DNA from: Oxyruncus cristatus
Taxonomy: Eukaryota; Chordata; Aves; Passeriformes; Cotingidae
Assembly: GCA_013399855.1 (NCBI GenBank)
Contig: VXAY01004974.1
Coordinates: 124,001 to 188,000, forward strand
Length of the DNA: 64,000 bases
Reading direction: 5' to 3'
Below, in pieces: positions 1-12,609 of the stretch. The translations under genes and the position numbers were made by a program. Position 1 is the first letter of the stretch. Each line of letters begins with the position of its first letter. The notes beneath the pieces are model-generated. The model was not told where the DNA came from. It saw only the letters and a program-made list of their open reading frames with translations, and made no database searches.

Positions 1-684
1 TTCTTCCAAAAAGCACAAATCTCTGCTGTGAATAGAACATCTTTATTCACAAAAGTCAGAAAGACACATTCCAACTTCCAACCTGCCAGTTCTTGATTTT
101 AAATCGATATGATCATCATAATCTGAGTTTATATTTAGATATCCAGATCCTACAGTGATAACAGTCACAGGGAAAAAAAATAAAGCCTAGTGGGGGAAAA
201 AACCCCTTATGAATTTACATTAGTTGAAGATAACAGAGGGTATTGGTTAATTAAGTTTCTTTGATAAGTGAAGTTGTTTGTAGAGGGCAAAAGCCTGTAA
301 ATACCCAGAGAGTTCTTGCATGTTTTGAAAAGCATCTTTACAGACATAATTGTGGATGCCAACAAGAAGCTATAATTTCCCATTCTGTTCTCAGCACTTG
401 AGTAAGTTGCACATAACTGTGTTGAGTGCTACCTCGACATTGCAGTGTAGTTTCCCCCAGCCAATTCCCTGTCAAAAGGGGTAAATAACTGCCTTTCAGT
501 GAATATGGCTGTTTAAACCCCCTGTATACTCAGTCCTGAAAACTATATGAACATGTGCCTGACATCAGTCAAATAATGGGGCTTTACAGTTAAGCATGGG
601 CTGAAGGCACAGTCTAAGCAGAAACTCATTATCCTAAAAAGTATTTAACAAGAATTCTAATCTGTATCACGATTTATGTTCTAG
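1..684 (+). other. PDE11A: PDE11A intron, 3' portion
   Basis: AT-rich intronic DNA leading to the first PDE11A exon in the window. It ends in a T-rich stretch and an AG at 683-684. I see no coding exon here; the earlier catalytic-domain exons must lie upstream of the window. Nothing else stands out. Confidence 0.7.
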
Positions 685-759
685 GCAGCTGAGCTGGTAA
701 CCAGTGAGTTCTTTGAACAAGGAGACAGAGAAAGATCTGAACTCAAACTCACCCCTTCA
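685..759 (+). CDS. PDE11A: PDE11A exon: catalytic domain, third from last coding exon
   Basis: PDE11A is a dual-specificity cyclic-nucleotide phosphodiesterase that hydrolyses cAMP and cGMP in the cytosol. This 75-nt exon encodes 25 residues containing ELVTSEFFEQGDRERSELKL. That is the conserved EFFxQGDxER helix near the end of the PDE catalytic domain, also present in PDE5A, and it is nearly identical to human PDE11A from memory. The acceptor AG is at 683-684 and the donor GTAAGT starts at 760. The reading frame is closed at both ends (phase 0), and it continues without a break into the exon at 1592. An acceptor 4 nt further on (AG at 687-688) is possible. The chosen one gives Ala where I recall Val in human just before AELV. 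Metal-binding His/Asp residues lie in upstream exons outside the window. Confidence 0.93.
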
Positions 760-1591
760 GTAAGTTTTTATCACTTGTGAAATAGTTACTAACGGGAATA
801 GAGTAAGAAAATAGAAGAAAATAGAATAAGAAAATATTATTGGGCTTATTCAGAAAAAGGAAGATTATCTTCCTTTTTGGCCCTTCACCACTTAAAAAAA
901 AAAAATCAGTAAACTGATGTATTAAGTGTTTTAGGTTGGGAGGTAAGGCCATCAGTTCTGACAGTTATGGCAATGGGTCAAAAGCATGTAGAGTTTTACC
1001 ACATTAATGAGGAATTTTTAAACAAGATCAACTGCTGACCTATTCCGTCATGTATCACTGAGGGAGTGCAGGGACCAGTGAATTGGGCTGATTCCAGAGG
1101 AACAAACTGATAACTGCTCCCAAAATGGATCTGTTGATTTCCTACCCTTTGGATTCACAGTCACAGCTGGTTCTGCAGAAAGGCTCTGTAACTGGGAGGG
1201 AGAGAGCCAGCCCAGATCCATCACTCTTCATTTTGCTGAGCTGGAAAACCCTATGTGAGAAAAGGGAAATTTCTACTCAAAGGTATCTACTTTACATTTG
1301 CACAGGAGGTTTCTTACCAGCTCAGCTCCAACTATGGAGCATTTATTTTACATCACAGAATTATAAAATACAAACACATTCAGCCTAAAAATTCCAAAAC
1401 AGAATTGAAAATAAACAGTTTGTTTTTTATGTCATTGCAAAGCAGTAGGAAGACTGCTGCAAAGATTGATTATGGTTTACAAAGTGTTCTGGTTGTGAGA
1501 ATTTGATCATAGCTGAAAAGTGTTGGATGATGTGTCTGTAAAATACTGCAATGTAATAAAGCATGACAGTTTTGTTCCCTTCTCAATTCAG
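760..1591 (+). other. PDE11A: PDE11A intron (832 bp)
   Basis: Intron between two phase-0 PDE11A exons, with donor GTAAGT at 760 and acceptor AG at 1590-1591 after a pyrimidine-rich run (ttttgttcccttctcaattc). It has short A-rich runs near 890-905. No repeat or RNA gene was recognised in it. Confidence 0.85.
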
Positions 1592-1675
1592 GCCATTTTT
1601 GATCGGAACAGGAAACATGAACTACCCAGGTTGCAGCTCGAGTGGATTGATAGCATCTGCATGCCATTGTATGAG
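1592..1675 (+). CDS. PDE11A: PDE11A exon with the purine-clamp glutamine and tryptophan
   Basis: This 84-nt, 28-codon exon reads AIFDRNRKHELPRLQLEW then IDSICMPLYE. It aligns with the PDE5A/PDE11A segment around the substrate pocket. The Gln at exon residue 15 is the invariant purine-binding glutamine (glutamine switch), and the Trp at residue 18 is the aromatic clamp position (Phe in PDE5A). Both are intact, so the pocket looks functional. The His at residue 9 is Asp in human PDE11A as I recall it, a surface change. The acceptor is AG at 1590-1591 and the donor is GTAATT at 1676. The frame is phase 0 at both ends and joins directly to the exon at 15393. Identification is near certain; the only doubt is possible alternative splicing. 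Confidence 0.95.
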
Positions 1676-2247
1676 GTAATTTTTACTCACTGCTCCTGTA
1701 GAGTTCAGAGAATATTGTTCTTGCCTCCCTAGAGAAAAAGAGTTAGTTTTCAGAGAAGCTTTGAAGGCTTTTTGAACCCTTCTCTTTCTTTGACTTCACC
1801 GAAAGTCTGAATTCTATGCAGAAATCTTCAGATTCCCTGAAGGTGGTAATGTCCGCAAATAAAATTCTTTCTGAGTTATAAAAGCTGATAGGGTAACTTT
1901 ATTTTGTTATGTTTGAGACAAACTGCTTCTCGTCATGGTAAGGTATGGAATACTGTGGACAGATGTGCCAGAGGGACAATCTCAGCAGGTGCTGCTGTCA
2001 AACCTGTCCCAATCTGTGTGACCCAAAGGGAAGCTCAAGGCCGAGCCTTTGCACTTCCTTCTGGCACATTTTTAAACTGTTAAGAGGCACTCTAGGCCAA
2101 GCCTTTAAGGTCAGTGACAAATGATTTGTGGTTTAACCTGTGTGCTGTTTAACTCAGAGTTTACTCTTTTAAACCAGACTTGCCTGGGTGTTTGGCATAC
2201 GGTGTGCAAACTCTCAAGTACTCCTCTATTAAGGCTATAGATGACTA

Positions 2248-2470
2248 CAGGATCTTTAGGGTTGGAAAAGACCTCCAAGATCATTGAGTCCAACATTAAA
2301 CTAAAACTGCCGGTCCGCCACTAAACCACGTCCCTAAGCACCACATCTACATGGTTTTTTAACACTTCCAGGGACAGTGATTCTACCACTTCCCTGGGCA
2401 GCCTGTTCCAATGCTTTACCACCCTTTCAGTGAAGAATTTTTTCCTACCAGAACAACTCTTTTGTCTTTT
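2248..2470 (-). mobile_element. CR1 LINE fragment, 3' end, antisense
   Basis: On the + strand the text runs ggttggaaaagacctccaag, then cctgggcagcctgttccaat, then a stretch ending near gaagaattttttcctacc. These are the reverse complement of the CR1 3' region. The element therefore lies on the minus strand with its 3' end near 2248 and a 5' truncation near 2470, the usual state of bird CR1 copies. Divergence from the consensus as I recall it looks moderate to high, so this is an old insertion. Confidence 0.88.
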
Positions 2471-5400
2471 TGGATCAAACCAGCTTCAGGATTTTACTCG
2501 TGTAGCAAGTAATTGGCTTCACAATGGCTTCACCATTATAACTTTTTCTCTCTTATCTGTATAGAAAGCAGAGCTACAAGAGCAGGATGATAGATGCAAA
2601 GTAACAGTGTAGAAACTTAATCATCGATTACTGTGTCAGCCAGTCTTCCTCCTACTCACTGAAACCACACAGACCACCTTATGCCACCAAAGGTGACAGT
2701 TTGGCCACTGGTATCTGAGAAAACATGAGGATGTTCTCACTAGGTGTCTTTGGGGAACTGTAACAAGTTCTTCTCCGTGTTACTGCTGCACCCTAGACTG
2801 CCTAACACCTTGAAGCAATGAATGGGTCACTGATGATACACGAGAGCTGGGAAGCAGATACAGCTCCCATGCTAACATTAAAATTATTAACTTGTCCCTG
2901 AATGTAGCTTCCCTACACACAAATAAAAATGGATTGGCAGTTCCTTTTCATTTTATGGACCAGATATATCACTAATATCATACAAGGTAAGAAGGACGAT
3001 GTGCCCTTTGCCCTCCATACCTTGCGGCATCTAAGGCTGCCTCTGTGGCAATAATGAAGTGACTACCCATCAGCAACAATAACTCCTGTTGTGTGACATG
3101 GACAACAGACACTTGTGTAAACAGAAAGGTGGGCTGCTGCCTTGGCAGCAGATCCTGTCCATTCCTTAGGTTAGTCTTTGTCCTGATGGAATAAACTACA
3201 GCTACGGCTTTCCAACAACTAAGGCAAAACCAGGACAGAAGAGGAATATAAACCTGTATTTTTTAGATCACCAAGATCATTTTGAACAATATGGGGAAGA
3301 GATAATGACACTGGCCTTGGACAAAAACTCTCTAAAAATAACGTTTCTTTTAATATAACAGTTCACATTACACTAGAATGCATATTATAACAGAATTCAT
3401 TATGTGTAATAACATCTGTAATCCAAAAATGTACAGTAGAGCAGGAAGAGCTGATAATCAGCCCATCCTCTGCATGAGAAGACTACATCTGAGCACTAAA
3501 GCTCTGGTTAGTTAGCTCCATCTTAGCAGGAGATCTCTGGGGAGTATATTCACATCTGATTTCCCTGCTTTCTACTGTCTTTGCATCACGCTGTGCAGCC
3601 ATTAGCCTGCTGCTCAACAACTTAAAAAAGAGACATCATCAAACCTGGAAGTCATAGCAGCAGCAGCCTTAGGGGTAAACAGAAAACTGGATGCCATAGT
3701 ATCACACTGCAGGAGATTCTCTCTTCAGTGTGGAGACAAATTTTAATTTTCATATCCAGCTTAATCAAACTTCAATACACTTATCACTTCAGCATTCAGG
3801 CATCCTCTGTTCAGGGCTGGCTGAACACAACTATGGCCAAGTCCTTAGATTCCTTTTTTTCTTTTTTTAACATGCTTTAAAATTCTTGCCATTGCAATAC
3901 ACTGTAGGAACTGCATGTGGGGAGAGAACAGGTTACATCATTACAAATGCAATATAAAGAGGTGGAGTGGCAGCTGACAAATCAGTAAAATCTTAGTGGT
4001 ACTTATATAGCTCACTACCACAGTACTTATAAAAACCATATTTTTGGAAAATACCCAAAATATTTGACACTCATTTTCATACCAAAATTACAACATTAAA
4101 CCATAGAGAACAAAATCAAGGCCTTTGCATGTATTTTTTCCCCTGCTGGTGAGTAGAAGTCCTGAATCTGTGCGGGCAGATCCCCAAAGGAAATGCAGTG
4201 GGGAATGCATCCGTCCCTACCAGCAGTTGCTACAGCAGGATCTAATGCTGTGCTCTGTGTTATTTGACACCGACACAGCAGAGATGGTCCCGGCAGCCAC
4301 TTAATGCTGGCAACTCCCATTAGTCACATGTGAGATCAGCAGAGCCCCCTGAAATGTCTTTGCTCCAGGTAGTTTCCAAGAGTAGGCTATTCTTGGCAGC
4401 TGTGGATGTCTGAAGTGTGCAATACTGAAGGAACTTCACAGCTCAAAGCTCCGGGAGTGCTCTGATACCACCCCAGTGCCTCTGACAGTACTAGAACAAA
4501 TCATATCTTCTCTGTCCAAGCTTATAGCTAGGGTACATTCCAGAGTGCCCATGAGGAATGTTTCCTACTTAAAACAGTATATAAACTTTGCAGCCCATTT
4601 TAGAGAGTTATGGCTTTCCTAGCCTTATTTTTTTTCTTCTGAATGTTCTGAAACATTCTTTGGGAAGATTTGGTTCTGCCTACTCTTTATGCATCTGCTC
4701 TGCTTTCTTGCATTTCCTTAAGGTGGCTTAAGACAACCCACTTGGAGGTGCATTAGTTCTCCCAGGTAAAGGGTAAGGTGTATCACATCCCTCTGCTTAC
4801 CTGGCTGTTTCCGGAGTTTGGCCCCTTGGGAGAAGGTTTACAAGTGATTAGCAAATCAACAAGAGCTGTGGGACTTCCATTAGCAGTCCTGTTTGACTGC
4901 CCCTTGGAATGCCCATCCCACCCAGAAGAAAAAAACTCAGTGATACACAAAACTGTGCTTCATCGTAAGCTAATGTGAGCCTGAAGGTGAATATAGATAT
5001 ATAATGATGGCTGGGGATATATATATTAAAAAAAATAATATCTGGAAATATGCACAGAGAGATTTCCCATATCCAAGTGCCTAAATCCAAAACCTTTTTG
5101 TGTTTGCTCTGTAAGCCTGAATCTGCTCCCGGCACAAGGTAAGCTGGCTCTGCTCCCTTTCTGTCTCACCTATCTGCTGCTCAGTGTAGGAATCAAGCCA
5201 CCTCCAATTTCAAAATACCTTAGTAATCAAATCCATTTCCTTCACACTGTGGATCAAAGGTCTGTGAAGATAAAAGCATCCCAATTTTTTTTTTCATCGC
5301 GTTTTATTACACTTGGGACATTATAATTTTATTGAATTTACTTTTTTGTTACTGTGGTGATCACTGATCAGAGTGTTTTTATGTGACAGTGGGAGTTTTT

Positions 5401-7412
5401 GCCTTGAGTAGCGGAACAGTCATCCATTTACATTGAAGCTCAGATTTTAGAGGCTTTAGTTATGCTTTACTGCATCACATTTGCTCTTCATTCAAAAATG
5501 ACAGTAAGAAAAGCATTTATCAGTACAGATGAGAAACAAGGCTTATTAGAATAATAATTTATTAAAAAAACACTTTTTTTGAACTGTAGAGCATTTCCAA
5601 TCCACTAATGTAGCTTTAGTATGAAGTAATCGACCCGTTGTTTTGTAAGAATTGCCTATAAAGAAGAAGCATGTGGAACTAAAGCAGAAATCTAAGGCAT
5701 CCCACTGAAAATAAAGCACTATAGTTGCACTGGCAGCTGTGGTCACCACACAAAGAAAGTATTCTATACCTATTTGAACACAGAAGTTTGTGTAACAGGA
5801 AACAGAATTTTGATCATTAAGACAAATTACCTCTCTGACCCTCCAGTAAGGAGATGCTAAGACTTTCAACACTAACAGATTTCTCTCCTGGACTCCGTCG
5901 TTTGTGTCTACCTAGAATGGGATCGGTCACAGATTTTTCCCAACTCAGATTAGATTTCTCTATGGGGAGCAGGCAGTGGGAGAGTGAAGATCTTATTCTT
6001 TTTAATCATTATATTTCTCACAAACAACATCAAAGCTTCAGCGATTCACATCAAACAAAAGATGCTAACAGCAGCCCAGCTCTGTTCACGGCATTGTTAG
6101 GCACAGACAGTAACCCCATGAATAGCAGGGCCAAAGGCCATGCACTCTGCTTCTGGGCAGATAAATACATAGTCAGGTAGTCAGTGACAATGACAGCGGC
6201 TATTTAAATTTAAGGGAGATGTCTTTGTGGAAGATAAAGAAGCTCATGGCTTTTACAACTTATGCGTGCCTGAGATTGCCCTGCTCACCTCTACCTTGGT
6301 GCTCCCTTGAACTGCTCCATTCTAGTGCTGTTTTTAAAGCTATTCAAGATTTTCTTGGGTATTGAGAGCTTTAAACATATAATAGTATCTACAAAATTGG
6401 ATTTGCATTGCTCCATCCAGGATTATAGGGGGAACCTGGGAAGAGTAGAAACATTTATGTTTAGCCTAGCAAGTGCTATAAATGTTTTGAATGGAATGTG
6501 GAGGGACAGAGTCCTTCTCTATCACATTGTTTGACATACTTAGAAAGAAATGTTATCTCTCTGTCTGCAACTCCAAGAGCTCTGATATGCCTGTCTTCCT
6601 ACAGAAGATAATGTCTGGTCTTGTAATTAAATCTATCTGTAGAGTATGATGATGTAGCTGCAAAAGCATCCATTCTGCTTGTAAACTTAGATTAAATGCA
6701 CAGGGTATCACAAAAGGTGGAGCCACAGAAATCTTCAACAGTTGTGGCTACCTTTGTGCTTTAACTTCTCTGGTTCAGGGGTTGGCTTTGATACTTGAAT
6801 TGGAAGTGCATATGCACGCAGTGATTTTTTTTTTCAAGGGTGTATACTCAAAATTGTGAGGCAGGAGATTAACCTTTTAATATTACTTTGCAGAGAATAT
6901 GAGAAAAGTGTGCTTCAACAATCATGCTCACACTGTTATATCCTGATGCAGCCCTTCCTCAGTTATCACTTCTATCCCTTTCCCTCTGTCCTTCAGTTAC
7001 AATTTTGCATGAGGAAACACTGTGTAAGAAATTCAGGGTTTTGACCACTCCTCTAAGAAGTCCTGCTTGTCCAGAATGGACTGTATGGCATGGCTTTGTC
7101 CTTACCAGGCAAGAGTCACTGGATGCAGTCAAAAAAATGACTTCTTCGTTCAGATTTTCTGTCCTGTCTGTACAGTCAGAACTGAAAAAAATTTTTAATT
7201 ATTTAATCATGAAGACTCCATCTGTATAAACATTTTGTAAATGGCTTTCCACCATTCTCCCATACCTAGGAATGTTGGTACAAAAATCAGGGCACTGGTG
7301 TTCTGTTTTGAGTTAACAACTAGTCAGGGGGCAGGGAGTTCACTAGCTGTTCACCATGAGCAATATATAGACATTCCATGAAACATGTTCCCAAGTTGTT
7401 AAGAAGTGTTTT

Positions 7413-7472
7413 AACAAAAACAAACAAACAAAAAAACCCAACCAAACAAACAAAACCCCCACAAAACAAAAA
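7413..7472. repeat. A/C-rich simple repeat (CAAA-like)
   Basis: A 60-nt stretch of almost only A and C, made of imperfect caaa/caaaa units with C5 and A7 runs. It is low-complexity DNA with no coding or regulatory signal seen. Confidence 0.85.
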
Positions 7473-8262
7473 TCAGGACTAAGCGATTTGGAAAAATGTG
7501 TTCACAGGAAGCAATTTGATCAGCTCTGTGTGATTCTCATTGAAACCAGCTTTTCCTTAGTAGCATGTTGAGGGAAGAGGAGGATAACTTTCAATAGATC
7601 CTAAAGAATACCATAAAGATGCACAGTTTTGGCAAGGCTTATTTCTGACATTTGATTTGGACACAGAGAGTGAGAGATAATGCATTTATGCTTCCTGAAA
7701 CTGCCTGGCTGACAAGGCAGGTAGGCTTGGGATGTAGTATGTGATATGCCATGGACTGAGGCTGCACAGATGTTGGCAGATCAAATTAGTCTCACTTTCT
7801 GTTGAAATCCAGGGGGTAATATTATCCAAGGAAGAGCAGGTGCAACATATTCTGCTGTGTTTGTAAGAAATTTGCTTCAGAGGAAACCTAATCAGGCCAA
7901 ATGCCAGTACTGGGGGGAAGTTGGTAGCTAAGGATTATGTTAGGAATAAGTGCTTGGCCCAAGAAAGGAAATTTTGGCACTGTAGAGGGATCTCTCTCTA
8001 GCCTTGAAATGGGAACTTAACTAGGTTCAGCACTTTTGTTGCCTTGTTGCTTGTCTAATGATGAATCTAAATGAGGCCACCCAGAATGAATTCTCTTAGG
8101 CTTTCAGAAAACTCAGATACTAATACTGTATTAAAAATTCCAGTAATGGAATAAGCATTAGCAAACTGTTTTTCTTACCTCTTGCCCTTAATCTGAGAGT
8201 CTTTTTTTTCTACTACTTTTTTACTAATAGAAAAGGTTCAGAAGAGCTATAGAAGAAATAAA

Positions 8263-8281
8263 AAACAATTAATAATTGTTT
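8263..8281. repeat. 19-nt perfect palindrome with inverted ACAAT motifs
   Basis: AAACAATTA, one central A, then TAATTGTTT: perfect 9-nt arms. Each arm holds an AACAAT motif, the core bound by SOX HMG boxes, in inverted orientation. It lies in a purine/AT-rich tract in the last PDE11A intron. Function is unproven, and AT-rich DNA yields such palindromes by chance. Confidence 0.5.
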
Positions 8282-10417
8282 AAAAAGAAGAATAAAAAAG
8301 AAGAAAGAATACGCTTTTTCTTCAATTTTTGTCTTAAGTCCATCATTATTCACAGTGTAATATGAAAAGGTATAGTTTTAGTTTTAGAGCAAGGATTTTT
8401 CTGTCTATGAGTATCATGAAAACCTTTTTACAATAGGCACAAAGATCCTGATACTTTCTTTTTCCTTCCCGAGAGCAAGGAGAGTTTCGTTTTGCTTTTG
8501 AAAATCAGGAGAATAACCCTTTCGCTAGGATTTTGGTAATTTTGTGAGATTATTGAGGAAACATTGTATTTCCATCAATAATTTTAAGAATTTACAAGTT
8601 TCTCCAAAATGCTTAGAAGAAGAGTCAGCAGAAAGGAGTACTTTTTCCCTTCGGACAAGAGTACTTCAACTTGCTTCTCAGACAGTCATCTTACACCAAA
8701 GCGGTCTCAAATGAAAGGGCAGTTCATTGACAAAGATATTTGGGAGAAGATAGAAAAAACAGTATTTGCCATTGACTTCAGTGAAACTAAGCTAAGCTTC
8801 GCTGCAGGCTTTCACCCTGATCTGTGAGAAAAATTGAATAATTCATAATACTACAATTTCTGTTGCTGTTGTACTTAGAATTATCTGCCCAATGTGTAGT
8901 GAAGGGCATGCAGTCATGTATGGAAACATGTATAAAGATCTGAGGAAGTAGACTGAAAAGTTGGCAGATAAGGTAAAAGAGACAGCCAATAGAGGGAACT
9001 CAAATTGTACAGCAAATCTGAAAGAAGATGAATGGATAATTTAACAGCCATTCAGTTTTCAAGAAAGACAAAGCACAAACTACATTGCATCAGAAAAGGT
9101 CTAGAAATGATGATGGATGAAACACTTCAAGTAAGTGTTTAACACAACAGAATCACAGTTGCCTGCAGAATTCCCAGCTGAGGGTAAATTCAAAGAACTA
9201 AATCAGCATATGAGACTGATATGGTTTGAAGAATTTTTCAAAATCCATTTAATAGCAACGCAGAAGACATTGATTGGCTGCTTGGCTAAAATCTTGAAAG
9301 GAAAAGAGTTTGAAACATTCTGTCTCATGCATGCTCGACATGGAATATAAGAAGTTGTTTATGAAATAATAACTCTTCTGAGAAAACCCTTGGTTTCATG
9401 ACATTATTACAAACAGATTAATCCTTGGCAACTATAGCAACACACCAGTTGAGCTACTTCAGTAGGTACCTGGTCCTTCAGAATTACTCTCCCTTTGGCA
9501 TCATAACATGCTTGATACTGGTCAGAGCACATTTGGCTACCAGGAGCTCTGTACATACTTTCCTCCCTGGCGTACCTGGCACATTTTTACCAGTAGTGAA
9601 TCTTACAATCATCTCTCTCTAGTATGCATGTTTACTTACAAAGGAGTACAGTATTATTCTTGCTAGCATACCTTCACCAGCAAGAAACTTAACACTAGTC
9701 ATAGTGGAAGAGCTGAAAACTGGTGCATGTGTTAGATCCCTTTCCAGTCACAACTGGCTTCCTTCTGCTAACAATTTTTAGAGAGAAGCTAAAAATTTCT
9801 CCTGTTTTCTATCAGGAAAATTAGTAATATATTCATTTCATCTAATTACATTTTTAGGCATCAGAAAAAAATTCACTGGCAGGAATGAAAAAGTAATGCA
9901 CTCATGCATTATGTACTTGATGACCTGGACCCTTCCTCAGTAAGCCCTAGAAGGAATAAACAAACTTCAACCATGAGGAGATTGCAATAATTTTTTTTTT
10001 TTTTCATTAACTCAACCCCCTCACAAATACTGTATTTTTTTCTGGAGTATAATGATTAAATAGAGTCCTGAATCAGTAGGACAACTAATTAATTCCTATA
10101 CACATACAGTCAAGGGTTCACAGAGGTTAATCCTTATATGTTCTCTGTATCACTTTATCTTTTTTATTCTACCTACAGAAAGTAGAAATTTAGCAGTCTT
10201 TTTGGGTTTAGTATATGGGCATATATACAGAAATACTTTTAGGTTTTAAAAACAACTCCCATGAAGTTATTAGTATTATGAAGATCAGATCTGTGGATGA
10301 CTGCAACACAGGTTCCCTTTCATCTGAACTAATCTGAAGTTCAAGGACATTCAGATAGATGGCTCACCTTTGGCCTATGTATTCTCATGTGAAAGCCACT
10401 TCAGCAAAACTCAGGAG

Positions 10418-10502
10418 TCCAATTCAGCTTTGCTGTAACTGGTCATGACTCTCTTGACTTCAACAATGCTTCATATGCTTACACCGAGTCTGAATTTATC
10501 CC
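10418..10502. mobile_element. Possible degenerate reptile/bird palindromic MITE
   Basis: The segment has ttgacttcaa near its middle and cttacaccgagtctgaattt at its end. These resemble the central and terminal parts of the palindromic element seen better at 16950 and 39074. The match is loose and the inverted arms are eroded, so this is a weak call. Confidence 0.3.
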
Positions 10503-10665
10503 TGTGGCTTCTCGGTCACTGGTCCTCCCTTCCAACTCGGAAACTGCCTACATAATAAAAGTGATTCATTAGAAACCACTGAGTTCCAAAGTAGAGTGAA
10601 CACTGAGACCTATAACTTTTTTATATGTGCTCAGTCATAAAAATGAATTTATATGGTAAATATTA

Positions 10666-10810
10666 GCCCTGCAACCATACTTTCATGAGCTGTAATCTTG
10701 TCAAAGCTCATAAGTTAAGCAAGGTCAGAATTGGTCAATATTTGGATGAGAATCTCTGGTGGGGAGGGGAAGAAAAGTAAATAAACTGGAGGTTCTGCAG
10801 TGTTTGTAAG
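10666..10810 (+). repeat. 5S rRNA-derived sequence (pseudogene or AmnSINE1-type SINE)
   Basis: The run gttaagcaaggtcagaattg followed by gtcaatatttggatgagaat is a mutated copy of the 5S rRNA internal region (in 5S: GCTAAGCAGGGTCGGGCCTG then GTTAGTACTTGGATGGGAGA). Upstream, gcaaccatac and tgtaatcttgtc fit the 5S 5' half. Downstream, ggttctgcag fits the 5S 3' end (GGTGCTGTAG), after an extra stretch of about 25-30 nt. Many substitutions show it is not a working 5S gene. The amniote SINE AmnSINE1 begins with a 5S-derived head. The sequence after 10810 (gtgctcctctttga and on) has only a faint likeness to its Deu-domain tail, so a solitary 5S retropseudogene is the alternative. Confidence 0.72.
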
Positions 10811-12548
10811 TTAGGACATACTGTGCTCCTCTTTGAAAATATTCAGTATCTGTCTTAGAATACAACAAAATGTTGCATTTGCTTTAGCAATAGTTTAGCC
10901 TCTGGCCACATCTGCACTGCATCTTGGCAGTTTCAGCTAACATCCTTCCCCAGAGATGAACGGGATGTAGCAGATTGAGTCTTCTCCCCTCCACACCTCA
11001 CTTCAACCCAGGAGGTTGGTACACAGAAGTACCAACAAATGCCTCCACTGCTACCCATCCCCCTATCCCTGAAGGAGTTTGTTGCTACTGCTACTATTTC
11101 TGCATTCCCTGTGCTTTATCTAGCAAAATATGCTTAGGAAATACATCTCTATACACAAGACAAAAACCCAACACCACTCTCCCCTCCTTCTCCCACAAAT
11201 AGCTTCCTCAGAGTATCTCATACTCTTCCCTCCTTTGAGCTCTTCCTTCAGGCAGCCCAGCCCCTCTCCCAGATGCACATAATGTATTGCTGAAGTGTCC
11301 TTAACCCTTCCTTGAGCAGAAGGAGCTTTCAGGTAAGTGGAGCTATACCTTGTGAAAGGATGCTGTGGGCAGAGCAGTACATAGCCCCAAAAGACACCTA
11401 AATAACTGAAGGTGGTAAGGAAAAGTCACTGCCATACAGTAACTTTCTGACAAAGAGCTTAGTCGCACATCTGAGGTAATATATGGATGCAGAAGGGAAC
11501 TGGAAACCCATCTTGGTTTTTCCTAATGCTGGAGCCCGCAATGCCAGCACGACTGCTCCTCCCCCACGCTGTATCACTGCTACTAAGAACAGCTTTTACA
11601 GTAAAGGGGATAAAATGGGAAAGGTCACCAATCCTGTACCTATGGCTGTGTAGCAAGGCAGCTGCATTGCAGTGGAAGTACTGCAAGTGGACATTGAGCT
11701 CCTAGGCCTCAGGAGACGGGAACTCTCCCAAGCTGGGGTTCCCTCACCACCGAGCCCAGCTGCCTGCCAGCCCACAGCCTGCCTGCTGCACCAAGCAGAG
11801 ACAAGGAAAAAGGGTGTTTCTGGAACTATTAGTTTATGTGGGGGTATCCCCTGTCAGACTGTCGAAGACCAAGCCTCTTCCTAGTACGGCAAATAATAAA
11901 TTAGGCATTAAGAACCTGGATACCAAATTAGACAGATCACTAGCAAAGCTGTTCGTAGGAGGCATGCATCAAAAATAGTGGCGTGGAAGAGCAGTACATC
12001 AAGGGGTTCTCCTAAAATAAAATGGAAAGTAAAAACTCTAGCCAGGAGGTAGAAAACCCTGACAAGGCTACAGCCAAATAAACTTAAATAGCTTTGGGAA
12101 TAAATTGGTGGTTTAATCCGGATCAGGAACAGGTGCTATGAATGTAATTCAGTAAATGGTTGAAAGCCTGCCAGAAGGGAGAAAAATGTGTTGCTTTTGA
12201 GATAATTTCCCAGAAGCTTCATAAAAGCAAATTGATTACTGGAGTTTAATAATTAAAACAGGGCCAGATATATAGTAATCAAATGAGTTTTTAATTACAT
12301 CTCAAGAAGAAATAAAATCCAATTTGTGCACTTGGTATCAGAGAAATCCTACAGAAGTGCTTTGGTAGCTGGAAAAAATAAAATAAAAGCTAATTTCCAT
12401 AGGAATTATAGTAGTCAGTTTAATTAAAAGACTAGATCAGAATGAAAAAGTCCCAAAGTGAAAGGATACTAAATACAGAAGCAGTGGTTCAAACATCAAA
12501 TCAATGTCTGAATAAAGACGTTTTATAGACCTGGTGCAAAATCTGCAC

Positions 12549-12609
12549 TGTCAAGTATCCCTAATCTAAATTTTGTGTAGTATCTTGTCAAGTATCCCTA
12601 ATCTAAATT
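12549..12609. repeat. 24-bp perfect direct repeat
   Basis: The 24-mer at 12549-12572 (beginning tgtcaagtatccctaatcta) recurs without change at 12586-12609, separated by 13 nt (37-nt period). It is a recent local duplication in intronic DNA with no coding content. Confidence 0.95.
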
